This document shows positions 45,483 through 56,561 of a stretch of 64,000 bases of DNA, one piece after another (position 1 is the stretch's first letter; each line of letters opens with the position of its first letter). Made by a program: the position numbers and the translations under genes. The stretch covers positions 32,124 to 96,123 of the forward strand of contig JADGJG010000017.1 of NCBI GenBank assembly GCA_027596195.1, written 5' to 3'. The stretch comes from Podochytrium sp. JEL0797 (taxonomy: Eukaryota > Chytridiomycota > Chytridiomycetes > Chytridiales > Chytriomycetaceae). The notes beneath the pieces are model-generated. The model was not told where the DNA came from. It saw nothing but the letters and a program-made list of their open reading frames with translations, and did not search any database.

Positions 45483-46260
45483 TCAATGGTGAAATGGGTA
45501 TCTTCTAAGATTGAATAGCCTTGAGCGGCCGCATTGCAGGCTGAGAAACGACATTGATATCACTCTGGTGGGTGGTTTTTGCTGATGCAGGGAGAGCACC
45601 AAAATGCAAACTAGAAGTTGACCCAGGGGTGAGCAGCTGAAGTCGCATTCGATCAGAAACACACCAAGCTTTTGACCCCGAGGCAAAATCGCGTCGGCAT
45701 TTGCGCCACTGTGAACGAAAAGAATTAAACCTTTTTTAATTTGGGAACGACGGTACCTCGACAACGACCAGTCGGGGTGCTCGCGCCACATTTTGCGCAT
45801 TGTTCTGATCAAGTTCGATAACGCTTCAGGGTCGGTGACCTCATTTTCGATTTGAATCAGTGTGGAATAGCACATCTCCAGCGGCGTATTCGGTTCGAAA
45901 AACTCTGGGTCGGTTTCGCGCACCCAAAGACACAAGGCGTGGATCTTGCGCTCATCTTCGGGCATGTGGACCCGAACATGCGACGATCTCCTGTTATGAC
46001 GCGACTTCTTGTTCGTGCCCGTCTGTCATGTCTTTTTTATTGGCGTGTCGGATCGCGGGGCATCAAACGTGTTCACCTCGAGAGGAGTTTCGAGTGGTTC
46101 GGGGTTGTCCCACTGCGATGGGACGCTGGTCGCTTGTGTAGTCGTGCGGATGCCGTGTGGCCAATGAAGTGGGGGTGCGGGGGCACCCTGCGGGAGAAGT
46201 GGGTCAGGAGTGTTGTTGAGCGAACAGTGAGGGACTCACAGGTCCTTGTATTGGGGCCAT
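45483..46260 (-). CDS. Orphan protein, four exons, family unknown
   Basis: Exons 46260-46240, 46187-46077, 46022-45757 and 45708-45483 give about 207 residues. Frames are continuous across GT-AG introns of about 50 bp; the second intron removes an in-frame TGA, which supports it. Recognisable coding quality lies in PSQWDNPEPLETPLE and MPEDERKIHALCLWVRETDP. The C-terminal about 40 residues read poorly and the true end may differ. The start is a guess: the frame continues upstream to 46449. No domain is recognised. Confidence 0.4.
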
Positions 46261-46810
46261 CCAAAGTGGGAACAGGCCACCACGCCAACGGATTCCTTCA
46301 CAGCCCTGACCTCTGTTCTTCATAAATAAAACTGGGATCACACTTATAATCAAAGAGGTGAAGTGTGGGGCGGCGTTCGAGATGGCGGGTTTTGGTTTTT
46401 GGGTTGAGGAGACGGCAAGGCCGCATGCATTTGAGGTGGTGAGTCGCACGAAGAGTTGAAGTATGATAGTTCAAAACTTAAGAGATCAATTCTTCGAAAG
46501 TTGTTTCAGTGCCGGAGTCAACATAATGTCAACATTTGAATTCCGTTCCTCAATTGAATTTATTATTGAATTTATTCCACTGGGAATATGCAACAAACAA
46601 GCAAATCCGCAAATATATGAGATAAGCAAGATATCGCAGGAGATCACTTTTCAGCGGTCATGTTACTGAAGACATGGTGCGCGTCGTGTTTCCAGGCAGC
46701 GTTTGGGGGCTTGAGATTAGGGTGAAGAGAAGAGGTGTCGCGCCATGCGAATGGCGGTGGAGTGAGCACGTCTAAAAGAAGTCACAAAAAATGAGAAACA
46801 GAAATCAAAA
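46261..46810. other. Intergenic, A/T-rich, nothing recognised
   Basis: Between the orphan gene start and the PARP stop the sequence becomes A/T-rich near 46450-46680. I see no gene, RNA or repeat in it. The first 190 bp could hold additional coding sequence of the orphan gene. Confidence 0.4.
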
Positions 46811-47890
46811 TCAGAGAATCCGCCCACCATATTCCGCCAAAGGTGACACGTAACTCGACGAGTAGGAAATGGCATAAACAGGAACACACTGACTTCCATC
46901 ATAAATGACAAACTGATTGTACCCGCGGCCCGACGTAGTGGAATCAAAACTCAGATCATTTTGGTTTCGCTGTTGAGCAGCAGATTTGGCAGGTCGTTGT
47001 TTGATGAAAGAAGGAACAAGTAAACAATCTCCCAGAATAACTTGGAAAACGAGCAAAGTCTGTCCTGTTGCGTCGTACCCAATAGAAACGAGAGGGTTGG
47101 CCGAAAAGTAAATCCCTGGCCCAAAACTCCCACCGCGAGCAAAGGACATGTCAAGACCTTGTGAGAGAATAGCGTCGGGATTGGATCTTGTACCGTGAAA
47201 TAGCAAGGCTGGGTTGGGATGGAAGTCTGGGAAGGAAGGTGTATCGCCACTGCATTGGGTTCGGTCACAAACACCATCCGAATCATCACCCGCAGAGATT
47301 TCGCTGTCATTGAGACCATGGGATTTCAGCATTGCCGCGCCTCGCGTCTTGAGCAAGTGGAGATCCGTGACTTTTGAGTCAAACTTGGCTTGAAGGGACG
47401 GGTTCGTAATGCGATCAATGCGCGTCACACTGTGTGGCTGCATTTGTGGATAGAGAAGCGACATGACGGCCTTATGCTCCAACGAGTTTTCAGCGACTGG
47501 CGAACGAGTGAAAGGAGACGACGATTCCGCGGCCTGAGCGAGAGCTTCGGCGTGGTTTGGCGGCGATGTTTGCAGATTCTGTCTCTTGTAGTTTGGATGG
47601 ATAGGCCATGCGTTTGGGAACGGTGCAGAATTCATGGGATGGTGAATGGGTGGGGTGGGCCTTGTGGATTGTTTTGAATCCAAGACACCACCCGAGAAAA
47701 CGCGTTTGTTGGCCAGCGGTGGCACGCGAAATGCGGCACCACTCTCTACCTCTTTCATCCCCTGATTCAAGATGCCAAACTTTGTGGAATATTGTTTTAA
47801 TTTCGAGCCGTTGGTTACATCCAACCCAACTCCATCACCCACTTCCCAGATCCTTAGCGTCCTCTTCCGCGGAGTAATTGATCTTCGCAT
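46811..47890 (-). CDS. PARP-like ADP-ribosyltransferase with His-Tyr-Gln triad
   Basis: A single exon of 359 residues from the ATG at 47890. The N-terminal about 150 residues are disordered and Pro/Ser-rich. RIDRITNPSLQAKF marks the entry to a PARP catalytic domain. LLFHGTRSN supplies His232, FGPGIYFSANPLVSIGYD supplies Tyr261, and YNQFVIYDGSQ places Gln326 where poly-ADP-ribosylating enzymes have Glu. In known PARPs loss of that Glu leads to mono-ADP-ribosylation or inactivity, so this is probably a mono-ART. Substrate and compartment are unknown; no zinc finger, WWE or macro domain is visible. Divergent from the NnrU-domain gene, 64 bp apart. Confidence 0.8.
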   Translation of the reverse strand: MRRSITPRKRTLRIWEVGDGVGLDVTNGSKLKQYSTKFGILNQGMKEVESGAAFRVPPLANKRVFSGGVLDSKQSTRPTPPIHHPMNSAPFPNAWPIHPNYKRQNLQTSPPNHAEALAQAAESSSPFTRSPVAENSLEHKAVMSLLYPQMQPHSVTRIDRITNPSLQAKFDSKVTDLHLLKTRGAAMLKSHGLNDSEISAGDDSDGVCDRTQCSGDTPSFPDFHPNPALLFHGTRSNPDAILSQGLDMSFARGGSFGPGIYFSANPLVSIGYDATGQTLLVFQVILGDCLLVPSFIKQRPAKSAAQQRNQNDLSFDSTTSGRGYNQFVIYDGSQCVPVYAISYSSSYVSPLAEYGGRIL

Positions 47891-47954
47891 TATTTCGAGA
47901 CTACTGCCCAAAGGTGGATGGAGGGCGTCCTTCTCTTTTCCAGACTTCCGCAAA

Positions 47955-48797
47955 ATGCTCCAACAAATTTTGAGTCACCGCGGCACCAAGTGGATCTTTA
48001 TCGGATGGACGGGCTTCATTGCCGAGAACCTCATCCTCAGTGAGAACCGCGAGTTGCTTGTGGATTCGTTTGGCGAAGACTCCTACAAGAAGGCATACGG
48101 CACTCTTTCCACTCTCGCCTGCGGTTCCATCGCATACGGTTACCTCGCCCATGGCCACCACAAAGGCCCGCGTGTCGCCTCGCTGAGTGGCTCACTTCCC
48201 GGCAAGGCACTGATCCTCGGTGTCCAAGCCATCGGCTTGATTGGTCTCTCGCAGTCGCTGCCAAAACTCCAAATCCCCGTCAGCTTCTCGTCATCGTCTT
48301 CGAACCCTTCCACCCAAACAACCACACCCACCACACCTCCCACCTCCTCCTCCTCGGGATTCAAAGTCCTCTGCCCGATCGACATTGCGCATATGAAATC
48401 CAACAACCCGAATGAACTCGGACTCCGTCGCGTGACGCGACACCCGCAGTTGTTTTCGCTTGGTTTCTTGGCGCTCGGAACTGCACTCGCTTCGCCATTT
48501 TTGTCGACGCGTTTGTTGTGTGGGTTTCCGATTGTGTTTGCGGTGATTGGCGGGGCGCATCAGGATCGGAGGTTTAAGCGGAATGGGAGGTTTAGTGAAG
48601 AGTATTTGGAGGAGACGAGTTTGTTGCCGTTTGGAGCTTTGTTGACGGGGCGGCAGAGTTGGAAGGTGGCGGGGGAGGAGTTGAAGGGGGTGAATGCGGG
48701 GGTTGGGGTTGTTGCGGCGTTGTGGTTGGCGAGTAAGAGGGGTGGTGCTGGAGTTGGGGCTCCTGTGAAGAGCGTGATTGAAGAGATGAAGAAATAA
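47955..48797 (+). CDS. NnrU-domain multi-pass membrane protein
   Basis: A single exon of 280 residues starting at the ATG at 47955. Several hydrophobic segments, the RRVTRHPQLFSLGFLALG block and a C-terminal DRRFKRNGRFSEEYLEETSLLPFGALLTGRQ fit the NnrU family, which also includes plant zeta-carotene isomerase. A Ser/Thr-rich insert of about 30 residues separates TM2 from TM3. Bacterial NnrU is linked to nitric-oxide handling, and the plant relative is a haem-dependent isomerase; the fungal role is not known. The histidine in RHPQ could be a haem or metal ligand. Confidence 0.65.
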   Translation: MLQQILSHRGTKWIFIGWTGFIAENLILSENRELLVDSFGEDSYKKAYGTLSTLACGSIAYGYLAHGHHKGPRVASLSGSLPGKALILGVQAIGLIGLSQSLPKLQIPVSFSSSSSNPSTQTTTPTTPPTSSSSGFKVLCPIDIAHMKSNNPNELGLRRVTRHPQLFSLGFLALGTALASPFLSTRLLCGFPIVFAVIGGAHQDRRFKRNGRFSEEYLEETSLLPFGALLTGRQSWKVAGEELKGVNAGVGVVAALWLASKRGGAGVGAPVKSVIEEMKK

Positions 48798-48856
48798 AGA
48801 TTAATGGCTTCAATAAAATAAGAAATCAAGTTTTGATTTTTTCCGCAAGCCCATCA

Positions 48857-50128
48857 ATGACTCCCCCACCTCACAAGCACCACTGCCCCATCGACACCCT
48901 CCCGCAAGAACTCATCCAACAAATCCTCCTCCACCTCCCCCTCACCTCCCCCTCCCATCTCCTCACCGTCGCCCTCTCCTCCCGCCACCACTTCGCCCCG
49001 TCCCTCCTCTCCCCGTCGTTCCCGCGCCGCCACTTTCTCCACCACTTCCATTCGAGCACTTGCACCGACATATGGACCTTTCTCGACTCCATTCACCTCA
49101 TCAGCGAGTCCTGGTCCCTCCTCCCCGTGTCCTACCAAACCGCCATCTTTGGCATAATCCTCGCTGCCCCCGAATGGCCCGGGGTCCACACCTCCCCCCT
49201 CGCAGACGATATGTCGGATAACCTCATGTGGTATAAACGATGGCCGCTTAAACACCCGTACGAAACCGTATCTGAGATCGCACAGTGTACACCCGGGTTC
49301 AAAATCGCTGCGCAAAAGTTTCGTTTGTTTCGATGGACTTGTCGGTCGGGGTATCTTTCTGCTGCGAGCATGTTGTTACGGGATGTGGAGCTGGGCGTGG
49401 ATCCGTCTGCGGATGAGGAGTACGCGGTGCGGTGTTCTTCGGAATCGGGACACCTGGGGGTTGTAAGGATGTTGCTTGAGGATGGGAGGGTGGATCCCAC
49501 CGGAAAGAAGAACTATGCGGTGAGGGCTGCCGCCACGTTTGGACACGTGGAGATTGTGGACATGTTGCTCCTAGATGCACGCGTGGATCCCTCCGATTGT
49601 AACAACGCGGCGGTCATTTTGGCGTCGCGGAATGGACATGCGGCGGTTGTGGAGAGGCTTGTGAGGGATCCGCGCGTGGATCCCGGTGCGAATGCGAATG
49701 AGGCCGTGCAGGATGCGGCGACGGGGGGGCATGCAGGGGTGTTGAAGGTGTTGGTGGGGTTGGAGCGGGTGGATCCGAGGGTGAGAGAGGATGCGGTGTT
49801 GAGGTTAGCGTGTCGGGGTGGTCATGTGGATGCGATTCTGGTGTTGTTGGCGTGTCCGCGGATCGATTGTACCGGATTTGTGGCGCATATTTTGGTTGCG
49901 GCGGTGAAGGAGAATCGGTGCGATTTGGTAGACGCTGTGTTGGAGAAGCAAGAACTGGACCCTTCTGCCAGGAACAATATTGCGTTCAAGACCGCGATTG
50001 TGGAAAAGAGGGGTGAGATTGCGAGGCGCTTGTTGCTGGACGAGCGGGTTAAAGTGGCGCTTGAGGTCAAACAAGAGTATGCATTGCTGGTATCCATGCT
50101 GGAACGGCTAGTCAACAGGGAGCAATAA
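48857..50128 (+). CDS. F-box/ankyrin-repeat protein
   Basis: A single exon of 423 residues. An F-box-like start (IDTLPQELIQQILLHLPL) is followed by a helical region and about seven ankyrin units from about residue 165, many with the consensus RVDPSxxxNxAVxxAxxxGH. This repeat type, with VDP at each repeat start, is common in large chytrid families. It is presumably an SCF adaptor or a protein-interaction scaffold. The late repeats have diverged. The stop is 58 bp from the convergent dioxygenase gene. Confidence 0.8.
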   Translation: MTPPPHKHHCPIDTLPQELIQQILLHLPLTSPSHLLTVALSSRHHFAPSLLSPSFPRRHFLHHFHSSTCTDIWTFLDSIHLISESWSLLPVSYQTAIFGIILAAPEWPGVHTSPLADDMSDNLMWYKRWPLKHPYETVSEIAQCTPGFKIAAQKFRLFRWTCRSGYLSAASMLLRDVELGVDPSADEEYAVRCSSESGHLGVVRMLLEDGRVDPTGKKNYAVRAAATFGHVEIVDMLLLDARVDPSDCNNAAVILASRNGHAAVVERLVRDPRVDPGANANEAVQDAATGGHAGVLKVLVGLERVDPRVREDAVLRLACRGGHVDAILVLLACPRIDCTGFVAHILVAAVKENRCDLVDAVLEKQELDPSARNNIAFKTAIVEKRGEIARRLLLDERVKVALEVKQEYALLVSMLERLVNREQ

Positions 50129-50186
50129 AGACTTTCTTGACGACGTGTATAAAAGATGAATATTTTCAAAAAAAGTACCCCAAAAC

Positions 50187-51466
50187 TCAACAAAACTTGA
50201 CCACATCCTCCACCCCCGGCCCCACAGGATCCCCGCCACTCGCCAAATTGCACTGATGAAACATCCTCACCTGTCCCTCCTTAAATGCCCCCGTAACTGA
50301 ATGCAACACCCCACGGTTGTGAAACACGACAAAATCCCCTTCCTCCCAGTCATGCGCATAAACGTATTCAGGCGCGATTCCGGGCCGTTGAAGCGCATAG
50401 ACGAGGTCTCTGACTTCCTTGAGATCCGTCACGTGCGCTCCTGCGGGGTAGATATCATCCGGCTTGGGACTCGTGGATGGCGCAATGTGGAGCTCATGAA
50501 CCGCCGAAGGGTGGATTTGGAGATGCAACGCGTTCGTGGTGGGGTTCTTCCAAACTGCTGGAAGAGTTTTGATCTTGTCCGTTTCGAACGCCGGGAGTTG
50601 ATCGAGCGCGAGTTCTTTTCCTTCAGAGATGAGACCGAGACCCACTGAATTCGATTTCGTCGGAGACATCCAGATGTACGGGTGTGGCGCGTAGGTGATT
50701 TGAGTGCGGACGGCGAGGGATTGGAGGTGGGGCGGGAGGATGTGGAAGGCTTGTGCGCCCGAGATGAAGGCCGTGGAGCCGAGGGGAACGCGGAGGGTGG
50801 AAGGGGTGGAGTCGTCGTAGCGGAGAGTTTGGTAGGATGATTTGGGGACGGAGATGGCGTGGAGGGTTGTGGCGTGGGGTGGGGAGAGGTCGTAGAGTGC
50901 TGCGTCAATGTGCCAGCTTTGAAGAATTTGTGGGAATTTCGCGTGAGAATGGGGTTCTAACGAGTTGAGAGAAAAGACGGATACACTCACCGATAGAAAC
51001 GCGTGACACCCTTGTCCTCATCCTCCTGCGACACCACCGTCTTGTGAAAAGTCTTGTGATGCGGATGCACGAGCTTCGCATCCACGAGCCCTTCATGCTC
51101 CTTCACGAGTCCATGTCCAATCAGCTGAACCTGAGGGACACTCGGGATGGTCTTCAAGTCCGGGTGAAGGATCGATTGCGCGTGCTTGTTGGTCGAGTGG
51201 CCGTAGGTTCCCACGGCTGTGGGGTCGAACAGGGCCGTGAAGGCGAGCTGGGCGGAGGGTGGGATGATGTTTCCTTTGAAGAGGAGGAGGGAGTGGGTGT
51301 GGAGGAGGGAGACGAGGGAGGACTTGGTGGCGTCGTCGAACTGGGCCACGTGGGACACGTTGAGGCCAGAGACGATGCGGCCAAACTGGGGGTCGATGTG
51401 CTGGTTGGGTTGTTCTGGGTTCGCGGGGAGAGGGGAGAGCGTGAAGGGGGGCGTGGCGGTGACCAT
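50187..51466 (-). CDS. Alpha-ketoglutarate-dependent dioxygenase, xanthine dioxygenase (XanA)-like
   Basis: Exons 51466-50991 and 50916-50187 give 401 residues. The TauD-type iron site is His161 and Asp163 (RWHIDAALYDLSPP) with His364 (FHNRGVLHSV), and Arg376 follows in QVRMF for the co-substrate. Blocks such as YAPHPYIWMS, GLGLISEGKEL, LQIHPSAV and YAHDWEEGDFVVFHNRG fit the fungal XanA group, which converts xanthine to uric acid with Fe(II) and 2-oxoglutarate. This would allow purine use as a nitrogen source. The splice acceptor was chosen because it restores RWHIDAAL; the nearer AG breaks the frame. Other TauD-type substrates are possible. Confidence 0.78.
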
Positions 51467-51956
51467 TTCGAGTGCGTTTTTTGTTGTTGTGGATCAACCG
51501 ATGGCGGTGTCTTTTCTCACTCTCGATTTCCCCGTGGCCAACGCCACCCGTTCCTATCTCGCAATTCGCATTTTCAGGGGTTCTCTCTTCTTCTTCACAC
51601 GAGGGTCAAAATGCGAAAGCGCGTAAGGCAAATCATTCAGTTGGGTGTGAGTGCTCGCGTTTTCTCCCCCAACAACCGCATTTGCACGAAGTTGCGGTAC
51701 GAATGCGCCAAACGCGTAAATCGATATTCGTCTTCGAACGGGAGTGGCAGACTCTAAGAAAGTAGGGGGGGTCATGACGTGCTTAATGATGAACCAAAAA
51801 CGATTCCGAGAATCATCACTCTCTGCACCGACATTAAAAAAGCATAGTGTTTTATATATTTTATCAAACACCACGACAACAACAGAGTTTTGAAGGAAAA
51901 CAAAAATGACAGGAACATGGAACCCGACAGCCGGAGACCCAAATTTACATCCCACT
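51467..51956. other. Intergenic between dioxygenase start and cytochrome c1 stop
   Basis: These 490 bp contain overlapping open frames on both strands with no domain or splice support. The segment should hold the dioxygenase promoter and the cytochrome c1 3' UTR. I see no repeat or RNA gene. Confidence 0.45.
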
Positions 51957-53282
51957 TTAAACCTTGCGAACCTGAAAGGCAGAAGACAAGTTGAAAGAGT
52001 TAGAACACCGGATATCAGAATCAAAAAAAACGAGAAGGTCTCACCTGGGGAGGGTTGTAGACAATCTGTCTCGTCTTGATGGGAGCCCACTTGAACCTCT
52101 TGTACCAAATACTGATTCCCATCAAGGTGGCCGAGATGATGATGGCCTTCATTCCCATCAACTTTCTCTCATCGTGCTCCGGGTAACTCGCCCAGGTCAA
52201 GAAGGTGGACACATCCTTGGCCAACTGGGAAGCATTGTTGGGAGTTCCGTCCTCGTAATCCACCACCTCGTCGTAAATCGACTGAGCCATCGAAATGGCT
52301 CCACCAGGGAAGTATCTGTTGAAGTGAAGACCCTCACGCAACGAGATTCCAGCGGGAGGCGCCGTGTAACCCAACAACAAGGCAAAAATGTAATCCTCCT
52401 CTCCGTGACGGGCCTTCACAATACACGACAAATCAGGCGGGTAAGCGCCTCCGTTGGCGGCACGCGCGGCTTCCTCGTTGGGGTACGCGGCGGGGAATCG
52501 GTCCGAAAGCTTTCCAGGACGTTTGAACATTTGTCCTTGATCGTCGGGGCCGTCTTCGTATTCGTATTCGGCGGCCATTTCCTTGACTTCGGCTTCCGTG
52601 TGCGAGACGCCGACGAGGTTACGCCACGAGATGAGGGACATGGAGTGGCAGGCGGCGCAGACTTCGCGGTATACTTGGTATCCACGGCGGATGCTGTAGT
52701 GGGTTTTTGGTGAGAAGGAGGAGGGAGGGAGGGGGGGAGTGGGTGGGTGGGTGGATGGATTCGCGCATTCCGTTTTCTTTTTTCGCATTTTCGAGTATTC
52801 GAGGCCATCCTCCCAATTTCACACATTCTCTCATGGCCCAAGGAATCCAATTATCAAGTTACGAAATGAGATCCAAAGCGCGACTGATAATTTCTAGGCA
52901 ATCGGTGAAAAGTGGAGAAAGGGCTTTGAAGCAGTTACGCAAGGGTGGAATACTCACGCGTCGTGGTCAAATGTCTTGTTCCAGGCCTTGTGGTCCCACT
53001 CCTGGTGCGGTGGGTGCATGCCGTTTTCGATCAGGTTGAAGGCCTCTGCGGATCTAGAGAGAGTGTCAGGGCACTCCTAGCAGCCACTCCCTAGGACATG
53101 TCTTACTTTGGCAGCAGGGCGTCGAAGGCGTTGTCTGGGACCACGGCCGCGAGGGCCACGCCGGCGACGCCGCAAAGAACGGCCGATTTCGCGACAAACG
53201 ACGCCGTGATGCGGTTTTGCTGTCCGATCGCAGAAGTCGCGAAGCCGCGGCGTCCGAAAGAAAAGGCGGTGCGCGAAAACAT
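51957..53282 (-). CDS. CYT1: Cytochrome c1, haem protein of complex III
   Basis: Exons 53282-53107, 53053-52958, 52693-52045 and 51971-51957 give 311 residues. The N-terminus is an Arg/Ser-rich mitochondrial presequence with a following hydrophobic sorting segment. The haem-binding CAACH is at 103-107 in RRGYQVYREVCAACHSMS, the axial-Met region reads GGAISMAQSIYDEVVDYEDGTP, and one C-terminal TM (about 270-290) anchors the protein with a short matrix tail. It transfers electrons from the Rieske protein to cytochrome c. The last exon encodes only four residues and the stop. All expected residues are present. Confidence 0.95.
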
Positions 53283-53418
53283 GGTCTGAGGTGCGGTGAG
53301 TGGCCGTCAAAGAAAAGGTGCAAAGTGCTCACCTTGTTGGAAAAGGAAAAACGAAAATTTGTAAATGGGGTGCGATTCCCTCAATGTGTATTCCCTTACT
53401 CGCGTCGGTTATATTTTA

Positions 53419-54346
53419 TTACTTTCCATGCCCAGGAACCAGCGCTTTTACAACATCGTCCCACTGATGAACTCGCTCCGCATTGGTCGGCAGTTTGATG
53501 TCCTCATCCAGCTTATTCCAAGCGTATCCACCTTTACTCATTCAGTTTCGTTTAGAGATACTGTAAAACATTTGTAGATCTAGACTTACCCTCATGATCA
53601 AACAAAAACACGCGGATTCCATTCCCCGCGCATTCAAACATGTGCGCCAAGGAATCGTCAACAAGGATATTGGCCCCAACTTCTCGACACAATTCACTCT
53701 TAGTCTTGGACACCATCCGCGCCGCTTCCTGTTGTGCGTGTTTTTTGTGTTTTCGATTCAGAACGGCGGAGAATCGAGAATTCATGATTCTCCACTCACC
53801 TCGGGTGACAGAAAGTGGTTCGCAAAGTGGATTTCCTTAAAGATTCCGGGGTAATGCAGGTTGACAAACTCGTGTGTCTCCTTTTGAACGAATTCCTGCC
53901 TGTATCGAACAATGAGTTCGGTTCAGCCCCCCCTTCGATCACTTCTCCTCCCGCAATCACCCACTCACCTCGCCGTAATAATCACAAGCTCATAATGATC
54001 CTTTAACACCATCAACGCCTCCCTCGCCCCCGGAACCACCTGCATGCGTTCCAAAAAGTGATCCGTCGCATAAAACTCGCGCACTTTCTCGGTCGCTTCC
54101 TCGCGACTGCCGCCCCACACGTCTTCATACTTGTACGTGTTGAAGTCTTCGAATCGGAGCGTCGTGTTGTAGTGCGAGTTGTGGTAGGCAACGAGGGCTT
54201 GCACGGTTCCGCAGAGGACCTCGTCCATGTCTGGTGAGGGGGGAGGGGATATGGGGATGTGGCGATGTTAGACATGGGATGTTACCATAAGGGAGAAACG
54301 AACCGACTGCCATCACAGGTTTGGGAGTGGGTGTTGAGGACGTCAT
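53419..54346 (-). CDS. HAD-superfamily nucleotidase-like protein
   Basis: Exons 54346-54304, 54230-53969, 53899-53800, 53728-53590 and 53531-53419 give 218 residues. The DxD motif is created across intron 1 (MAVDMDEVL; Asp15 nucleophile, Asp17 acid/base). LVIITAR supplies the motif II Thr, KSEL the motif III Lys and ILVDDSLAHMFE the acidic motif IV. Overall pattern fits 5'(3')-deoxyribonucleotidase-like (NT5C) HAD proteins. Likely a cytosolic phosphatase; the exact substrate is not shown. Frame-perfect splicing through five exons supports the model. Confidence 0.8.
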
Positions 54347-54548
54347 CACGTTGCTTGGTTTTCTCGAAGAAAATTTGGCAAAATCAAAAAGGAACTGGCA
54401 AACACGTCATTGGCGAGGTCCAAACCACAACCGTTTTTCTCTATTTGATTTCATGCCCCTTTAAGCAGTCTCTCTATATTGTTTCTGAAGGAGAAAACGA
54501 AGAACAAAAACAGGAAACCGAGCCCCCCCCCCCCCCTCCTTTCATCCT

Positions 54549-54929
54549 TCAAATCATATTCAAAAACATAAGACGTCTCTTACTCTTATCCTTCTCAACC
54601 TTACAAATATAATAAACCGCCACGCAATTGAAAAACACCAACATGACGAGAAACAAGCCCCAGATCCCGATAAACACGTTCCGCCACGTCTCATATGCGG
54701 GGGAAAGAGAAGACCATATCGATTGCATCAGAAAGAGTTGGGCAAGTAAGCGCCAGTTGAACGTCTTGTCCACGACTTTGAGGTAGTTGCGGCGTTTGAG
54801 GTCGAGTTGGAGGGCGGCGCGGGCGGCATCACGGTCGGCGGGGTTGACGGTGGTGTCGGCGGGGTTGACGGGGTTGGAAGCGTCGAGAGCAATAACGGTT
54901 GATTCGGCGGGCGGCACGAGTGGATCCAT
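54549..54929 (-). CDS. Small membrane protein, family unknown
   Basis: A single exon of 126 residues. The N-terminal about 60 residues are soluble with a basic helical stretch; a Trp/Phe-rich amphipathic or membrane segment (about 58-75) is followed by one strong TM segment (IGIWGLFLVMLVFFNCVAVY) and a basic tail. No family is recognised. Homologues would be needed to confirm it, but the frame, start and composition look genuine. Confidence 0.5.
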   Translation of the reverse strand: MDPLVPPAESTVIALDASNPVNPADTTVNPADRDAARAALQLDLKRRNYLKVVDKTFNWRLLAQLFLMQSIWSSLSPAYETWRNVFIGIWGLFLVMLVFFNCVAVYYICKVEKDKSKRRLMFLNMI

Positions 54930-55870
54930 TTTTTTGTTTCAATCAAAAAATTTATGTCATCAAATTCGGAAGTTTTGGTGATCATCAATATTCAAACGTG
55001 AGCAAGGCCGACAAGGGAGGAAAGAGTGCAAAAGACCAGAACATGCACTTCCCGGCCATGTTTTCATATGGCAGTCTCGTTTTGGGCGCAATCAAATCGT
55101 CACGAGTCACTCCCGCCTGCTCCGACGGCACGGCAGTGAAAGGAGCTAAAAAGCGAAGGAAACTTCATCCTTCTACCCTTCTGTAGAAAGTTCTGACCAG
55201 CAATGGCAAAAACAATTTTCCATCACCCCAAACCCATATCACTCTTTTTGGTCGCATGTGACTTGACAGCAGCAACGCGAAGCTGCCAAGATTTCAGAAA
55301 AAGGAGTTATATGGCATCATTAGCGAAGGAAGCTGCCCCCTAAAATTTCCCCAATATTTCCAGACTCAACCATGCGGCCCTAAAAGCGTATGCAGATGCG
55401 CGAAACGGCGTCGCATCTGTGAATTTACCGATCGATTCCCCTTGGATGGGACTTTCGCGGGCCCCTTCGGCGATTTTCGACTGCGTCACAAATACGCGAG
55501 AATTGAGACCAGGAACGTGTCTGTGATATGATTTCAGGAAGGGTTTTATATTACGGTATCAGCCAAGGAATCCGTTTTTCTAATTGGCTGACCGCATTTG
55601 TGTAAAATCACCGGAATCACAAATGGGAGTGCCACTATACCCCAGAAGCCTCCCCAATATCCCCATAATTATCCATGCCATTGAATAGGCGCAAAACCGC
55701 ATCAGATCCATGTACTTACAAATCAATTTCTCAACTCTTGAATCGTATCCTTTGGCCCACTTTTACCCGCTCGGGAAAAAAAATGGTTGTGCCTCCGTCT
55801 TTTGTTTCCCGCTAAAAAAAAGGAGGCACGAATATTTTTTTGAATAATTATAGAATCAATATTCAAGAGG
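54930..55870. other. Gene-poor region next to a transposon
   Basis: This 941-bp stretch has no convincing gene. A plus-strand frame at 55042-55186 (basic tail KKRRKLHPSTLL) is weakly coding-like. Two short similar passages (CCCCAATAT followed by CCATGC) occur near 55350 and 55652. The composition is more A/T-rich than in the neighbouring genes. Confidence 0.4.
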
Positions 55871-55879
55871 GGAAGATCC

Positions 55880-56123
55880 TAGTCTCCGTGGCAGACCCTG
55901 CTACGGGCGAAAAACCCAAAAAATTCTTCGATCTTTTTTTTTTTTCCCCGTAGGGGTCTGCAGCACGTTTAGACACCCAAAAGTAAACAAACGGTTCATA
56001 GGTCCACGACCACATATCGCACCACCACCAAACTTTGACCAGTAAGTGATATGGCCACAGCGCCGAAGCTGTCGAGCCGGATTTCTGATTGCTATTCCCG
56101 TTCGTGTATTAGATATTGGGGCC
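55880..56123 (+). repeat. Left terminal inverted repeat of the transposon
   Basis: Pairs with the reverse complement of 56562-56804. It includes a T-rich run and a conserved passage around GGTCCACG and CCGTTCGTGT. Similarity stops after GGCC at 56120-56123. Confidence 0.8.
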
Positions 56124-56561
56124 GCAAATGCACTGGCCGTTCAACATTGGCGCAAACGGAACGAATGCGGATCAGAAGGCGAACGTGTTTATTCAATAAT
56201 CATGGGAGATGGCTGGCTTGAAACCAACAGCAGATGCCTGCAGCAGAAATAACTTCGACGGCTCCAGCAAAACGACAAACACGTCAAACACTCCCAATTC
56301 AACAGCCCCAGCCAACCTCAACTGCATCGAATCGTGTTTGGACGGAGAGGAATGTTCAGGATGGTTTGGTGGAAGCAGAAGACACGTTGTGCTTGTTGAC
56401 GGTTATGATCGTGTGTCGTTGCTGAGCGTTGGTAAGGCAATAAAGGCGGTTTCGCCATCCCAATGGCGCACCTGAGCAACCGTAGCTTCTATAGTATTGG
56501 CAAGGAGTGACGAACGTCGTGGTCAACGGCTGCAAAGTGGGCTGTGTGTCTGTCGTTCATT

